DNA from: CAVRXQ01 sp963849105
GTDB lineage: Bacteria; Actinomycetota; Acidimicrobiia; Acidimicrobiales; Bog-793
Length of the DNA stretch: 64,000 nucleotides
Assembly: GCA_963849105.1 (NCBI GenBank)
Contig: CAWKGD010000003.1
Coordinates: forward strand, 744,001 to 808,000
Reading direction: 5' to 3'
Below the pieces are notes generated by a model. That model was not told where the DNA came from. It saw only the letters and a program-made list of their open reading frames with translations, and ran no database searches. Positions within the stretch are counted from its first letter, which is position 1, and each line of letters starts with the position of its first letter. The position numbers and the translations under genes are program-made. This document shows, piece by piece, positions 45,876 to 53,590 of this stretch.

Positions 45876-46808
45876 GTGCTGTCTCTCGACGCCGAGGAGT
45901 TCCTGTCCTACCTCGCGGTTGAGCGCGGCCGTTCGCACAACTCGATCGCCTCGTATCGACGCGACCTTTTGGGTTACGAACGGTTTCTCTCGGCAAAGCA
46001 CCTGACGCTGTTCGAGGTGCGCCCAGAGGTGATCGAGGAGTACCTCGAGAGCCTTCAGCATCAGCACCTCGCACCCTCGAGTCGTGCCCGTGCCCTCGCC
46101 GCGCTGCGCGGCCTGCACCGGTTCCTCGCCGACGAACGCGGCGCGCAGACGGATCCGACCGCCGAGGTGGAAGGACCGCGGGTGCCGTCGGGCGTCCCGA
46201 AAGCGCTCAGCGAGGACGAGGTGAAGGCGTTGTTGTCGTCACCGGTCGGCGACGATGCGATCGCGCGACGCGACCGGGCGATCCTCGAGCTTTTGTACGC
46301 GACGGGCATGCGGATCTCTGAGCTCGCGTCGTTGTCGATTGCGTCGATCGACGAGCAGGCAAAGCTCTGTCGGGTCCTCGGCAAGGGGAACAAGGAGCGC
46401 ATCGTCCCCGTCGGCTCGTTCGCGAGGCGCGCACTCGACGAGTGGCTCGCACCGACCGGTCGTCAGACCCTGGTGCACCCGAGAACGGCGCGACGTGACG
46501 ACCTCGACGCGCTCTTTCTGTCGGCGCGGGGCCGGCGGATGGGACGTCAGGCGATCTGGCGTGTCGTGCACGCCCACGCGCTGCGCACCGGGCTCGCGTC
46601 CAAGGTGACGCCACACGTCCTTCGCCATTCGTTCGCCACCCACCTGCTCGACCACGGCGCCGACATCCGCGTCGTGCAGGAGCTCTTGGGTCACGCCTCG
46701 ATCACGACAACCCAGGTGTACACGAAGGTCTCCCAGGACCATCTCGTCCGTGCTTATGCGAAGGCGCACCCCCGCGCGCGTCGTCAGGCGGCCAAAAAAC
46801 CGCACTGA
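45876..46808 (+). CDS. xerD: Tyrosine recombinase XerD
   Basis: Chromosome-dimer resolution recombinase acting at dif with XerC. N-terminal SAM-like domain: FLSYLAVERGRSHNSIASYRRDL. Catalytic residues: Arg in LYATGMRISELASL, Lys in GKGNKERIVPVG, HxxR in PHVLRHSFATHLLDHGAD, His in LLGHASITTT and Tyr in QVYTKVS. It has 310 residues. GTG 45876 is the best start; the frame is open upstream within the NUDIX gene. The context of pyrG-nudix upstream supports XerD over a mobile integrase. Confidence 0.93.
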   Translation: MLSLDAEEFLSYLAVERGRSHNSIASYRRDLLGYERFLSAKHLTLFEVRPEVIEEYLESLQHQHLAPSSRARALAALRGLHRFLADERGAQTDPTAEVEGPRVPSGVPKALSEDEVKALLSSPVGDDAIARRDRAILELLYATGMRISELASLSIASIDEQAKLCRVLGKGNKERIVPVGSFARRALDEWLAPTGRQTLVHPRTARRDDLDALFLSARGRRMGRQAIWRVVHAHALRTGLASKVTPHVLRHSFATHLLDHGADIRVVQELLGHASITTTQVYTKVSQDHLVRAYAKAHPRARRQAAKKPH

Positions 46809-46859
46809 CCAGGACTTGTTCTGCCCGGAACTGCCGGTTCGGCCGGTGCGGCCAGAAAG

Positions 46860-46872
46860 TAGTCTTTTCGCC
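46860..46872 (+). promoter_or_regulatory. -10-like box for the DksA/TraR-type gene
   Basis: AGTAGTCT, seven bases, then ATG at 46873, with no Shine-Dalgarno. It is another probable leaderless start. Confidence 0.45.
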
Positions 46873-47223
46873 ATGGCGAACGAGGCTCCGGCCGCCGACT
46901 ACCGAGAACTTCTCGAGGAGGAGCGTGACTCGCTCGCGCGCCAGCTCGAAGAGCTGGGCTTCGCCGCCGGTTCGGGATCGGCGCTCAACTACGACTCGAA
47001 CTTCGCCGACTCGAGCCAGGTGACGGCCGAGCGCGGCGAGAACGAGGCGCTCGTCAATGAGCTGCGCAACGCGCTCATCGAGGTCGAGCGCGCCCTCGCC
47101 AAGGTCGAAGAGGGCACCTACGGCATCTGTGAGAAGTGCGGTAATCAAATCGCGCCGGCTCGTCTCGAGGCGAAGCCCGCCGTGCGAACCTGCATCGACT
47201 GCGCCACGAATAATCGCCGCTGA
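46873..47223 (+). CDS. DksA/TraR C4-type zinc finger protein
   Basis: A 116-residue RNA-polymerase-binding-type protein. The helical N-terminal part (YRELLEEERDSLARQLEEL) is followed by an acidic linker with ADSSQVTAERGENEALVNELR, and the four-Cys zinc site in YGICEKCGNQIAPARLEAKPA and CIDC. In other bacteria such proteins act in the RNA-polymerase secondary channel; actinobacterial members (RbpA-unrelated) are poorly known. It is followed after 10 bases by the M50 protease gene. Confidence 0.85.
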   Translation: MANEAPAADYRELLEEERDSLARQLEELGFAAGSGSALNYDSNFADSSQVTAERGENEALVNELRNALIEVERALAKVEEGTYGICEKCGNQIAPARLEAKPAVRTCIDCATNNRR

Positions 47224-47233
47224 CTCTCCCTAA

Positions 47234-48019
47234 GTGATCGAGACCCAGCAGGGGGGAAGCCTCCAGCGCTTCCACCGCTACGGGCCGTGGACGGTCGGCA
47301 TCATCGCGGTGCTCGCGGTGATCGGGTACGAGCTCGAAAAGCACCACGCGCTGCACAGTGAAGAACTGCTCTTTTTTGTCGCGCTGATCCCCACGATCAT
47401 CTTGCACGAGGTCAGCCACGGCGTCGTCGCGAACTGGTTTGGTGACGACACGGCAAAACGTGCCGGGAGGCTCACACTCAACCCGATCAAGCACATCGAC
47501 CCGATCGGGACGATCCTGTTGCCAATCCTGCTGATCGTCACGACACATTCGGCTTTCGGTTGGGCGAAGCCGGTTCCCGTCAACGTCGGCCGGTTGCGAC
47601 ACCCGCGCAACGACGCGGTCCTCGTCGGCCTCGCCGGACCGGTGACGAACATCGCGCTCGCGCTCATCGCCGGCTTCGCATTCCGATTTATCGGCTACCA
47701 CACCGTCACCCAACTGCCGAATCCCGGAAACATCGCGTCGTGGCCCCTCGGCGACGAGTTCTTGTTCCTTCTCGGGATCGTGAACGTGATCATCGCGGTG
47801 TTCAACTTGATCCCGATCCCGCCGCTCGACGGCGCGGCGGTGGTCGAGCGATTTCTTCCCGAGAGCGTGCTGCCGCAGTACTACCGGTTGCGGATGCTGT
47901 CGATCTTCCTCGTCATATTCCTCGTGCTGTTCGACCCGACGGCATTGGACCGCTTGTTCAACTTCGGTACGGGCTGGTGGGGTCGCATCATTGGCATCGG
48001 GCCGGTCTCGCTCGGCTGA
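47234..48019 (+). CDS. Site-2 protease family (M50) membrane peptidase
   Basis: A 261-residue polytopic zinc metalloprotease of the Rv1735/SpoIVFB-like minimal type. The active-site HEVSHGVVANWFGDDTAK has HExxH near residues 59-63 on a hydrophobic helix. The second motif NLIPIPPLDG (about residues 195-204) supplies the Asp ligand. There is no PDZ domain. It starts with GTG 10 bases after the DksA-type gene. The substrate is unknown; M50 enzymes commonly cut membrane-bound anti-sigma factors. Confidence 0.9.
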   Translation: MIETQQGGSLQRFHRYGPWTVGIIAVLAVIGYELEKHHALHSEELLFFVALIPTIILHEVSHGVVANWFGDDTAKRAGRLTLNPIKHIDPIGTILLPILLIVTTHSAFGWAKPVPVNVGRLRHPRNDAVLVGLAGPVTNIALALIAGFAFRFIGYHTVTQLPNPGNIASWPLGDEFLFLLGIVNVIIAVFNLIPIPPLDGAAVVERFLPESVLPQYYRLRMLSIFLVIFLVLFDPTALDRLFNFGTGWWGRIIGIGPVSLG

Positions 48020-48115
48020 TCGATCGTGCGGTCCCATTGCAGGACGCGTCCCCTCAGTAGTGTGCGAATCAGGTGATCGACACTTAGCCCGTTCGCCGAA
48101 AGAGGTGCGATCGAG

Positions 48116-48907
48116 GTGTTCTGCCCGAGCTGCGGCGGCCAGGCCGACGAGAACGCGCGGTTTTGTGAACGGTGCGGCGCACCGCTCCCGACCCACGACG
48201 TGCCGATCTCGTCTGAAGCGGGCGAGGCTCCGCCACCTCCTCCTCCATCGGGCTGGTCGGTACCGGTCGGCGCCGCAACCTCCGGACAGCCGACACCGCC
48301 ACCGCCTCCCCCGTCGCCAGCGCCTCCGCTGCCCGGCTACGCGCCGCAATACCCGCAGTTTCCGCAGTACGCGCCGCAGGCACCGCCGCCGGCGTGGGCG
48401 AACGTCCAGGCCGGCGGCGAGCCGCTCGCCCCCTTCGGTGCGCCGCTCGCGCGCTGGTGGCAGCGGGTCGGGTCGATGCTGCTCGACATCGTGGTGATCG
48501 GCGTACCGGTGTTCGTCGTCACCTTGATTCTCAGTGCCGCCTTCGGTCACCCACACCAGGTCTACGTGAACGACAGCTATCGCACGGTGAAGACACTCTC
48601 CGGCGCCGCGCAGGCCGTGGTCGATGTGGTCTCCTCGATCGCTGGCGGGCTGTACTTCGCGATCCTGAACGGGATCGGTCGGGGCCAGACGCTCGGCAAC
48701 CGCGCGCCGGGGATCGCGGTGCGTGACATCGAGACGGGAGAGCCGATCGGTTTTTGGCGCGGCGTAGTGCGCTGGTTCGTGCGCACGATCCTTTACGTCG
48801 CGCTGGTCGTCCCAGGTCTCGTAAATGACTTGTTGCCACTGTGGGACAGCCGCCGCCAGACGCTCGCCGACAAGGCGGCGCGCTCGGTGATGATCCGCGT
48901 GAAGTAG
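48116..48907 (+). CDS. RDD family membrane protein with zinc ribbon
   Basis: A 263-residue protein. Residues 1-22 form a zinc ribbon (CPSCG..CERCG). Residues 40-100 are a proline-rich linker with PPPPPP runs and PQYPQFPQYAPQ. From residue 105 an RDD domain starts with PLARWWQRVGSMLLDIVVIGVPVFV and continues with GGLYFAILNGIGRGQTLGNRAPGIAVRD and LADKAARSVMIRV. RDD proteins are three-helix membrane proteins of varied transport roles. It lies two bases before the CPBP gene, likely cotranscribed. Confidence 0.86.
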   Translation: MFCPSCGGQADENARFCERCGAPLPTHDVPISSEAGEAPPPPPPSGWSVPVGAATSGQPTPPPPPPSPAPPLPGYAPQYPQFPQYAPQAPPPAWANVQAGGEPLAPFGAPLARWWQRVGSMLLDIVVIGVPVFVVTLILSAAFGHPHQVYVNDSYRTVKTLSGAAQAVVDVVSSIAGGLYFAILNGIGRGQTLGNRAPGIAVRDIETGEPIGFWRGVVRWFVRTILYVALVVPGLVNDLLPLWDSRRQTLADKAARSVMIRVK

Positions 48908-48909
48908 CG

Positions 48910-49887
48910 ATGCGCAAACAGCGGCGCTGTCGCCGTTGCGGCGCGCCGCTCGGTGCCGACGCGGCGTTCTGTCCCGAGTGCGGGACTCGCCAAGCGCCGT
49001 TTTGGGGGAACCCTCGCTGGACAGGGCGCGCCGAACTTCCCGCCGGCTGGCACCGCGACCCGTTTCGTCGCGCCGAATGCCGCTACTTCAACGGTGACAC
49101 CTGGACGGACCAGGTCTTTGCCGACGACTACGGGCGCGACACCGTCTCGGTCGACCACCTCGGCACAGAAAAGATCCCCGAAGGTGCTTGGAGCGCGTCG
49201 GTCGGTTCGCTCGTCTTTTCCGTCGTCGGGCTCGTGCTGTCCTTCGGGCTTTCGCTGCTCTTCGTGTTGCCGGTGCTCGTCACGCACCACGGCGACGAGC
49301 TCGTGCGCCTCGTCACCTCCGAAGCGGGGCTGTGGATCGGGCTCTACGCGACGTGCGTGCTCGCCAGCCGTCGCTACGGAACGGGGAAGATCCGATCCGA
49401 CTTCCGCTGGCGGTTCAAGTGGCAGGACCTGTGGATCGCGTTCATCGCGGCGATCGTCGCACGCTGCGTCGCGGCGATCGTCTTGGTGCCGTTCGTCCAT
49501 GTCGCGCAGAAGGCCGGCAACCCCGATCAGTCGCTCTACGCGATCACGAATCTCGGCGCGTTGGGTTGGTTCACGCTCGTCGTCTTCACCTGTGTCGGCG
49601 CGCCGCTGATCGAGGAGTTGTTCTTTCGCGGACTCCTCCAGGGACAGCTCGTCGAGCGGCTGGGCGTCGGCGTCGGCGTCGTCTTGACGGCGGTCGTCTT
49701 CGGCGCCGTCCACATCGCCAACGATCCGGGCGTCGCCGGCGCCCTGTTGGCCCTCACGGTCGGCGCGGGCGGGAGCGTTCTCGGCGTCGTCCGTCACCTG
49801 ACGGGGCGACTCGGGACTTCGACGCTCACACACGCGATGTTCAACGCGGTCGCAGTGATCGTCTTTGCCGCCGTCGGGACGCGCTGA
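48910..49887 (+). CDS. CPBP intramembrane metalloprotease with zinc ribbon and DUF2510
   Basis: A 325-residue three-part protein. A zinc ribbon (CRRCGAPLGADAAFCPECG) is followed by a DUF2510-type segment (LPAGWHRDPFRRAECRYFNGDTWTDQV, about residues 40-66), then a CPBP/Abi domain with the EExxxR motif APLIEELFFRGLLQG, the FxxxH-type HI in FGAVHIAND and a final HAMFN. CPBP enzymes are CAAX prenyl-protease relatives; bacterial members often serve in peptide maturation or immunity. A short stem GCGCTGAGCGC with CTTTTT follows its stop and may terminate toward trpS. Confidence 0.88.
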   Translation: MRKQRRCRRCGAPLGADAAFCPECGTRQAPFWGNPRWTGRAELPAGWHRDPFRRAECRYFNGDTWTDQVFADDYGRDTVSVDHLGTEKIPEGAWSASVGSLVFSVVGLVLSFGLSLLFVLPVLVTHHGDELVRLVTSEAGLWIGLYATCVLASRRYGTGKIRSDFRWRFKWQDLWIAFIAAIVARCVAAIVLVPFVHVAQKAGNPDQSLYAITNLGALGWFTLVVFTCVGAPLIEELFFRGLLQGQLVERLGVGVGVVLTAVVFGAVHIANDPGVAGALLALTVGAGGSVLGVVRHLTGRLGTSTLTHAMFNAVAVIVFAAVGTR

Positions 49888-49896
49888 GCGCCCTTT

Positions 49897-50889
49897 TTAG
49901 AGCAGTTCGCCCCGTTCGACGAGCCCGACGGCGTTGCGGGCGCGCTCGAGCGTCTTTGAGGAGATCTCGCGTGCCCGCAAGGCACCGGCGTTGAGCACGG
50001 CGCGCACCGCCCCCGGATCCGCCGACAACTGCGCGAGGCGCTCACGCACCGGTCGCAACAGCTCGACGAGCGCCTCGGCGGTGTCGTTCTTCAGCGCGCC
50101 GTAGCTCGGGTAGCGCTCGGCGACGCGCTTCGGGTCGTCGCCCGTCGCCGCGGCGAGCAGCTCCAACAAGTTGGCGACGCCGGGTTTCTTCTCTGGGTCG
50201 TGGCGCACCTCGGTCTCGGTGTCGGTGACCGCGCGGCGGATCTTCTTGCGGATCTCCTCGGGGGGGTCGTCGAGCGAGATCAGTCCGGACGGCGCAGAGG
50301 TGCTCTTCGACATCTTCTGGTCGGGGTGCTGCAGGTCCATCACCCGTGCGCCGACCCTGGGGACCTGAGCTTCGGGGACGACGAAGGTCTCGCCGTAGGC
50401 GGCGTTGAATCGCAGCGCGAGGTCGCGGGTGAGCTCGAGGTGCTGGCGCTGGTCGTCGCCGACCGGCACCTTGTCGGTGTCGTACAACAAGACGTCGGCC
50501 GCCATCAAGACGGGGTAGGTGAACAACCCGACGCGGATCGCCTCGTGGTGCTGGGACTTCTCCTTGAACTGCGTCATCCGGCGCAACTCGCCGAAGCCGG
50601 CAGAGCACTCGAGGATCCAGGAGAGCTCGGTGTGCTCGGGGACGTGGCTCTGCAAGAAGATCGTGCAGACCTCGGGATCGAGGCCGATCGCCAAAAAGCC
50701 CATCGCCGTTTCGAGCGAGCGCTCGCGCAACGCGTCCGGCGAGATGTCGGTCGTCATCGCGTGCAGGTCGACGACGCAGAAAAAGGCTTCGTCGCTGTAC
50801 TGGTCCTGCACCCACTGGCGGAAGGCGCCGAGATAGTTGCCGACGTGCAGAGAACCGGAGGGTTGCACTCCGGAAAGGACCCGAGCCAT
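49897..50889 (-). CDS. trpS: Tryptophanyl-tRNA synthetase
   Basis: Class I synthetase charging tRNA-Trp. The start VLSGVQPSGSLHVGNYLGAF contains the HIGH equivalent HVGN; KMSKS is in DQKMSKSTSAPSGL (about residues 193-197). MTQFKEKSQ, TYPVLMAADVLLY and VPVGDDQRQHLELTRDLA are typical. It has 330 residues. ATG 50889 lies six bases after TATCGT (minus strand 50896-50901), so its mRNA is probably leaderless. It is convergent with the CPBP gene. Confidence 0.95.
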   Translation of the reverse strand: MARVLSGVQPSGSLHVGNYLGAFRQWVQDQYSDEAFFCVVDLHAMTTDISPDALRERSLETAMGFLAIGLDPEVCTIFLQSHVPEHTELSWILECSAGFGELRRMTQFKEKSQHHEAIRVGLFTYPVLMAADVLLYDTDKVPVGDDQRQHLELTRDLALRFNAAYGETFVVPEAQVPRVGARVMDLQHPDQKMSKSTSAPSGLISLDDPPEEIRKKIRRAVTDTETEVRHDPEKKPGVANLLELLAAATGDDPKRVAERYPSYGALKNDTAEALVELLRPVRERLAQLSADPGAVRAVLNAGALRAREISSKTLERARNAVGLVERGELL

Positions 50890-50901
50890 AAAGCGACGAT
50901 A
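50890..50901 (-). promoter_or_regulatory. -10-like box for leaderless trpS
   Basis: On the minus strand TATCGT is followed by CGCTTT and then the trpS ATG. No ribosome binding site is visible. Confidence 0.45.
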
Positions 50902-50982
50902 GACGAGGGCTTTTGTTGCCTACGTGTGTTCGAGAAGGAGCGCTTCGTGCTTTTTGTGTCTCCTCGTGCCGGCGAGGCACCA

Positions 50983-51303
50983 TCACGCCGCGGTGTGTGC
51001 CGTCCAGCTGACGCCGTTCCAGTAGCGCCGTCCCGGACCCCAGGGATCCTGGTACCAGCCGGGATGTAGCGAAGGAGGGTGTGGCTCGGTTGGTCCCTGC
51101 TTCGAAGCGGGGGGCGGAGCCGGCGGTGGGCGAACCCCAGAACGCCCGTCCGCGTCATGGCGACCGGACCGCCAGAGATCTCCGCTTTTTCGCATGCCCG
51201 CGCCGAACACCCGGCCCGAGACGTAGAGGAAACCGAAGAACAAAAGGCTGAGGACGATGAAGATCCCCAATAATCCGGCCGCCAAAGATGACGCGATCAC
51301 CAT
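50983..51303 (-). CDS. DUF2510 single-pass membrane protein
   Basis: About 106 residues. An N-terminal hydrophobic helix (MVIASSLAAGLLGIFIVLSLLFFGFLYVSG) anchors it; a linker rich in Pro follows; the C-terminus has a DUF2510 element with HPGWYQDPWGPGRRYWNGVSWT. DUF2510 is a short W/Y-rich actinobacterial domain of unknown role. The ATG at 51303 has GGGAGG upstream; a longer frame starts at 51405. The same domain occurs inside the CPBP protein two genes away. It is divergent from scpA. Confidence 0.8.
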   Translation of the reverse strand: MVIASSLAAGLLGIFIVLSLLFFGFLYVSGRVFGAGMRKSGDLWRSGRHDADGRSGVRPPPAPPPASKQGPTEPHPPSLHPGWYQDPWGPGRRYWNGVSWTAHTAA

Positions 51304-51449
51304 GGCTGCGCGCCTCCCGTCGTCGGACACAGCGGCGTCGTCAGGGTACGGGAAGGTTCTCGGCGAGTCGAGGGATGACGAGCGGGCGAGGCGCCGGTCC
51401 GCCACGACAGGCCTCTATTTTGGTTCACCAAGTCGAAGTTGTCGCCCGG

Positions 51450-51462
51450 TAGCGTGCTCGCC
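51450..51462 (+). promoter_or_regulatory. -10-like box for leaderless scpA
   Basis: GGTAGCGT, seven bases, then ATG 51463. No Shine-Dalgarno is present. It heads the scpA-scpB-rluB-aroA-cmk operon. Confidence 0.45.
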
Positions 51463-52260
51463 ATGACCTACGAGGTCCACATCGGCGTCTTTGATGGACC
51501 GTTCAGCCTGCTCTTCCAGCTGATATCCGCCCAGGAGGTCGACCTGTACGAGGTGCGCCTCGCCGACGTTGTCGATGCCTTCGTCGCCGAGATGGTGCGC
51601 GCGGAGTCGCTCGACTTGGAGGTCTCGACCGAGTTCTTGCTGATCGCCGCGACGCTCGTCGAGCTGAAGTGCCGACGGCTATTGCCCGCCCCGGACGAGT
51701 TCGGCGACGAGGATGAGCTCGCCCTCTACGAGGCGCGTGACTACCTGTTGGCTCGGCTCGTCGAGTGCCGGACCTTCGCCCAGGCGGCCGCCGAGCTGCA
51801 GCAGATCGAGGCGCGCGCGCAGCGCTCGATGCCACGCCGGCTCGGCGCCGACGAGCGCTTCATCGACGTCGTCCCCGACCTGCTCGAAGGGGTGAGCCCC
51901 GAACGTTTGCGACGGATCGCCGAGCGGGCGCTCGTCGAGCGGCCGATCCCGCGCGTCGAGGACACGCACGTGCTCGTCGATGAGGTGAGCGTCGCCGAGA
52001 CGATCGCCACCCTCGTCAACGTGCTGCAGCACCGGCCCGCCGCGACCTTCCGCGAGCTGACCGAGTACCTGCCTTCGAGAGCGCATGTCGTCGCGTCGTT
52101 CCTCGCCGTCTTGGAGCTCTACAAGCGCGCCCTCGTCGACTTGGATCAACCGACGACGTTCGGGACGTTGACGGTGCGATGGATCGGCGGCGAAGGCGAC
52201 GCGGCGGCGATCACGGGCGAGATCGACGACTACTCGGCGCCGGTCGAGGTGCAGCCGTGA
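51463..52260 (+). CDS. scpA: Segregation and condensation protein A
   Basis: Kleisin subunit of the SMC condensin. YEVHIGVFDGPFSLLFQLISAQEVDLYEVRLADV is the classic N-terminal kleisin segment, followed by FLLIAATLVELKCRRLLP. A C-terminal winged helix includes FRELTEYLPSRAHVVASFLAVLELYKR. It has 265 residues. ATG 51463 is chosen over an in-frame ATG at 51439 because of the -10-like box. The stop overlaps the scpB GTG (GTGA). Confidence 0.94.
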   Translation: MTYEVHIGVFDGPFSLLFQLISAQEVDLYEVRLADVVDAFVAEMVRAESLDLEVSTEFLLIAATLVELKCRRLLPAPDEFGDEDELALYEARDYLLARLVECRTFAQAAAELQQIEARAQRSMPRRLGADERFIDVVPDLLEGVSPERLRRIAERALVERPIPRVEDTHVLVDEVSVAETIATLVNVLQHRPAATFRELTEYLPSRAHVVASFLAVLELYKRALVDLDQPTTFGTLTVRWIGGEGDAAAITGEIDDYSAPVEVQP

Positions 52261-52844
52261 GCATCTTCGACGACGAATCGCGCGAGCAGGTCGCGGCTAT
52301 CGAAGCCGTGCTCACCGTCGCCACCGAGCCGGTGACGACCCAGCTGCTCGCCGAGCTGTTGGAGGTCCCACCTGAGCGCATCGACGAGCTGTGCCGGGAC
52401 CTCGCCCGCGACTACGAAACCCAAGAACGCGGCTTCGAGCTCGTGCGCGTCGCCGGTGGCTACCGCATCCAGAGCCACCCCGCCTACCGCAACTACGTCG
52501 AGCGCTTCATCTTGGACGACGCACCGCGCCGGCTCTCGCCCGCCGCCCTCGAGACGCTGGCGATCGTCGCCTACAAGCAGCCGATCTCGCGCGGCCAGAT
52601 CGGCGCGATCCGCGGCGTGAACCCCGAAGGCGTGATGCGCGTCCTCGTCGAGCGCGGCTATGTCGCGCCCGTCGGACACGACTCGGGGCCGGGACTGGCG
52701 GTGCTGTTCGGGACGACGCCGATGTTCTTGGAACGGCTCGGGCTCGATTCGCTCGCCGGCCTGCCACCGCTCGAGCACTTCGTCCCCGACGCGGAGGTGG
52801 TCGAGGGTCTCGAGCGCGTGCTGCGCTCCGACCCCGAGGAGTGA
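52257..52844 (+). CDS. scpB: Segregation and condensation protein B
   Basis: Two-winged-helix partner of ScpA. EAVLTVATEPVTTQLLAELLEV, GFELVRVAGGYRIQSHPAY, the core LSPAALETLAIVAYKQPISRGQIGAIRGV (about residues 95-123) and VLFGTTPMFLERLGL match the family closely. It has 195 residues. Start GTG 52257 overlaps scpA; its own stop overlaps the next GTG at 52841. Tight overlaps show one transcript with translational coupling. Confidence 0.95.
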   Translation: MSIFDDESREQVAAIEAVLTVATEPVTTQLLAELLEVPPERIDELCRDLARDYETQERGFELVRVAGGYRIQSHPAYRNYVERFILDDAPRRLSPAALETLAIVAYKQPISRGQIGAIRGVNPEGVMRVLVERGYVAPVGHDSGPGLAVLFGTTPMFLERLGLDSLAGLPPLEHFVPDAEVVEGLERVLRSDPEE

Positions 52845-53590
52845 GCACCGAAAACCACGCCGGCGTGCGCCTGCAGAAAATCCTCGCCCGCGCCGGCTAC
52901 GGCTCGCGACGCGCGGCCGAACAGCTGATCTCCGCCGGGCGGGTGCGGGTGAACGGTGAGGCCGCCGTGCTCGGGCGCCGCGTCATCCCAGAGGCGGACC
53001 GCGTCACGGTCGACGGCATCCCGGTCGGCATCCTCCCTGATCTCGTCAGCTACCTCGTCAACAAATCCGCCGGCGTCGTGACGACCGCCCACGACCCGGA
53101 GGGTCGGCCGACGATCCTCGACTTACTTCCTACGACGCCGCGGGTGTTTCCGATCGGCAGGCTCGATTTGGACTCCGAGGGGCTGATCATCTGCACGAAC
53201 GACGGCGAGCTCGCGCAGCTGCTCGCCCATCCGCGCCATGGTGTCGAAAAGGAGTACCTCTGCGAGGTCGAAGGAGATCCGTCGCCCGAGGCGATCCGGC
53301 GGTTGCGTGACGGCGTCGAGATCGAAGACGGGGTGATCACCCATCCGGCTTCGGTGTCCCGGCGCGCTCCGGGCGTGTTACGCATCGCCATCCACGAGGG
53401 CCGCAACCGCCAGGTGCGCAAGATGTGCGAAGCCGTCGGGTATCCGGTGCGCCGCCTGGTGCGGACACGCATCGGTCCCTTGCGCGACCGGCAGCTGAAA
53501 CCCGGCGAGTTCCGCCTCTTGCGAACCGACGAGCTCGTCGCGTTGCGAGACGCGGCAAGTGGCGTCCGTCACTTCGAAGTCGGGCGCTGA
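52841..53590 (+). CDS. rluB: Pseudouridine synthase RluB family
   Basis: 23S rRNA pseudouridine synthase (position 2605 in E. coli). The N-terminal S4 domain shows RLQKILARAGYGSRRAAEQLI. The catalytic motif is PIGRLDLDSEGLIICTNDGELA, with the Asp in RLD at about residue 109, and the C-terminal part has EGRNRQVRKMCEAVGYPVRRLVRTRIG. It has 249 residues. It overlaps scpB by four bases. The predicted target lies beside the intron 3 insertion site, a coincidence worth noting. Confidence 0.93.
   Translation: MSTENHAGVRLQKILARAGYGSRRAAEQLISAGRVRVNGEAAVLGRRVIPEADRVTVDGIPVGILPDLVSYLVNKSAGVVTTAHDPEGRPTILDLLPTTPRVFPIGRLDLDSEGLIICTNDGELAQLLAHPRHGVEKEYLCEVEGDPSPEAIRRLRDGVEIEDGVITHPASVSRRAPGVLRIAIHEGRNRQVRKMCEAVGYPVRRLVRTRIGPLRDRQLKPGEFRLLRTDELVALRDAASGVRHFEVGR

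Noticed and set aside
45876..46808. Tyrosine recombinase as a phage or island integrase
   Set aside because: Length, motifs and position after pyrG and a NUDIX gene fit housekeeping XerD; no attachment repeats, tRNA or phage genes are nearby.
49879..49902. GCGCTGAGCGC plus CTTTTT after the CPBP gene as a terminator
   Set aside because: The stem has only four pairs. It may work weakly but was not listed as a feature.
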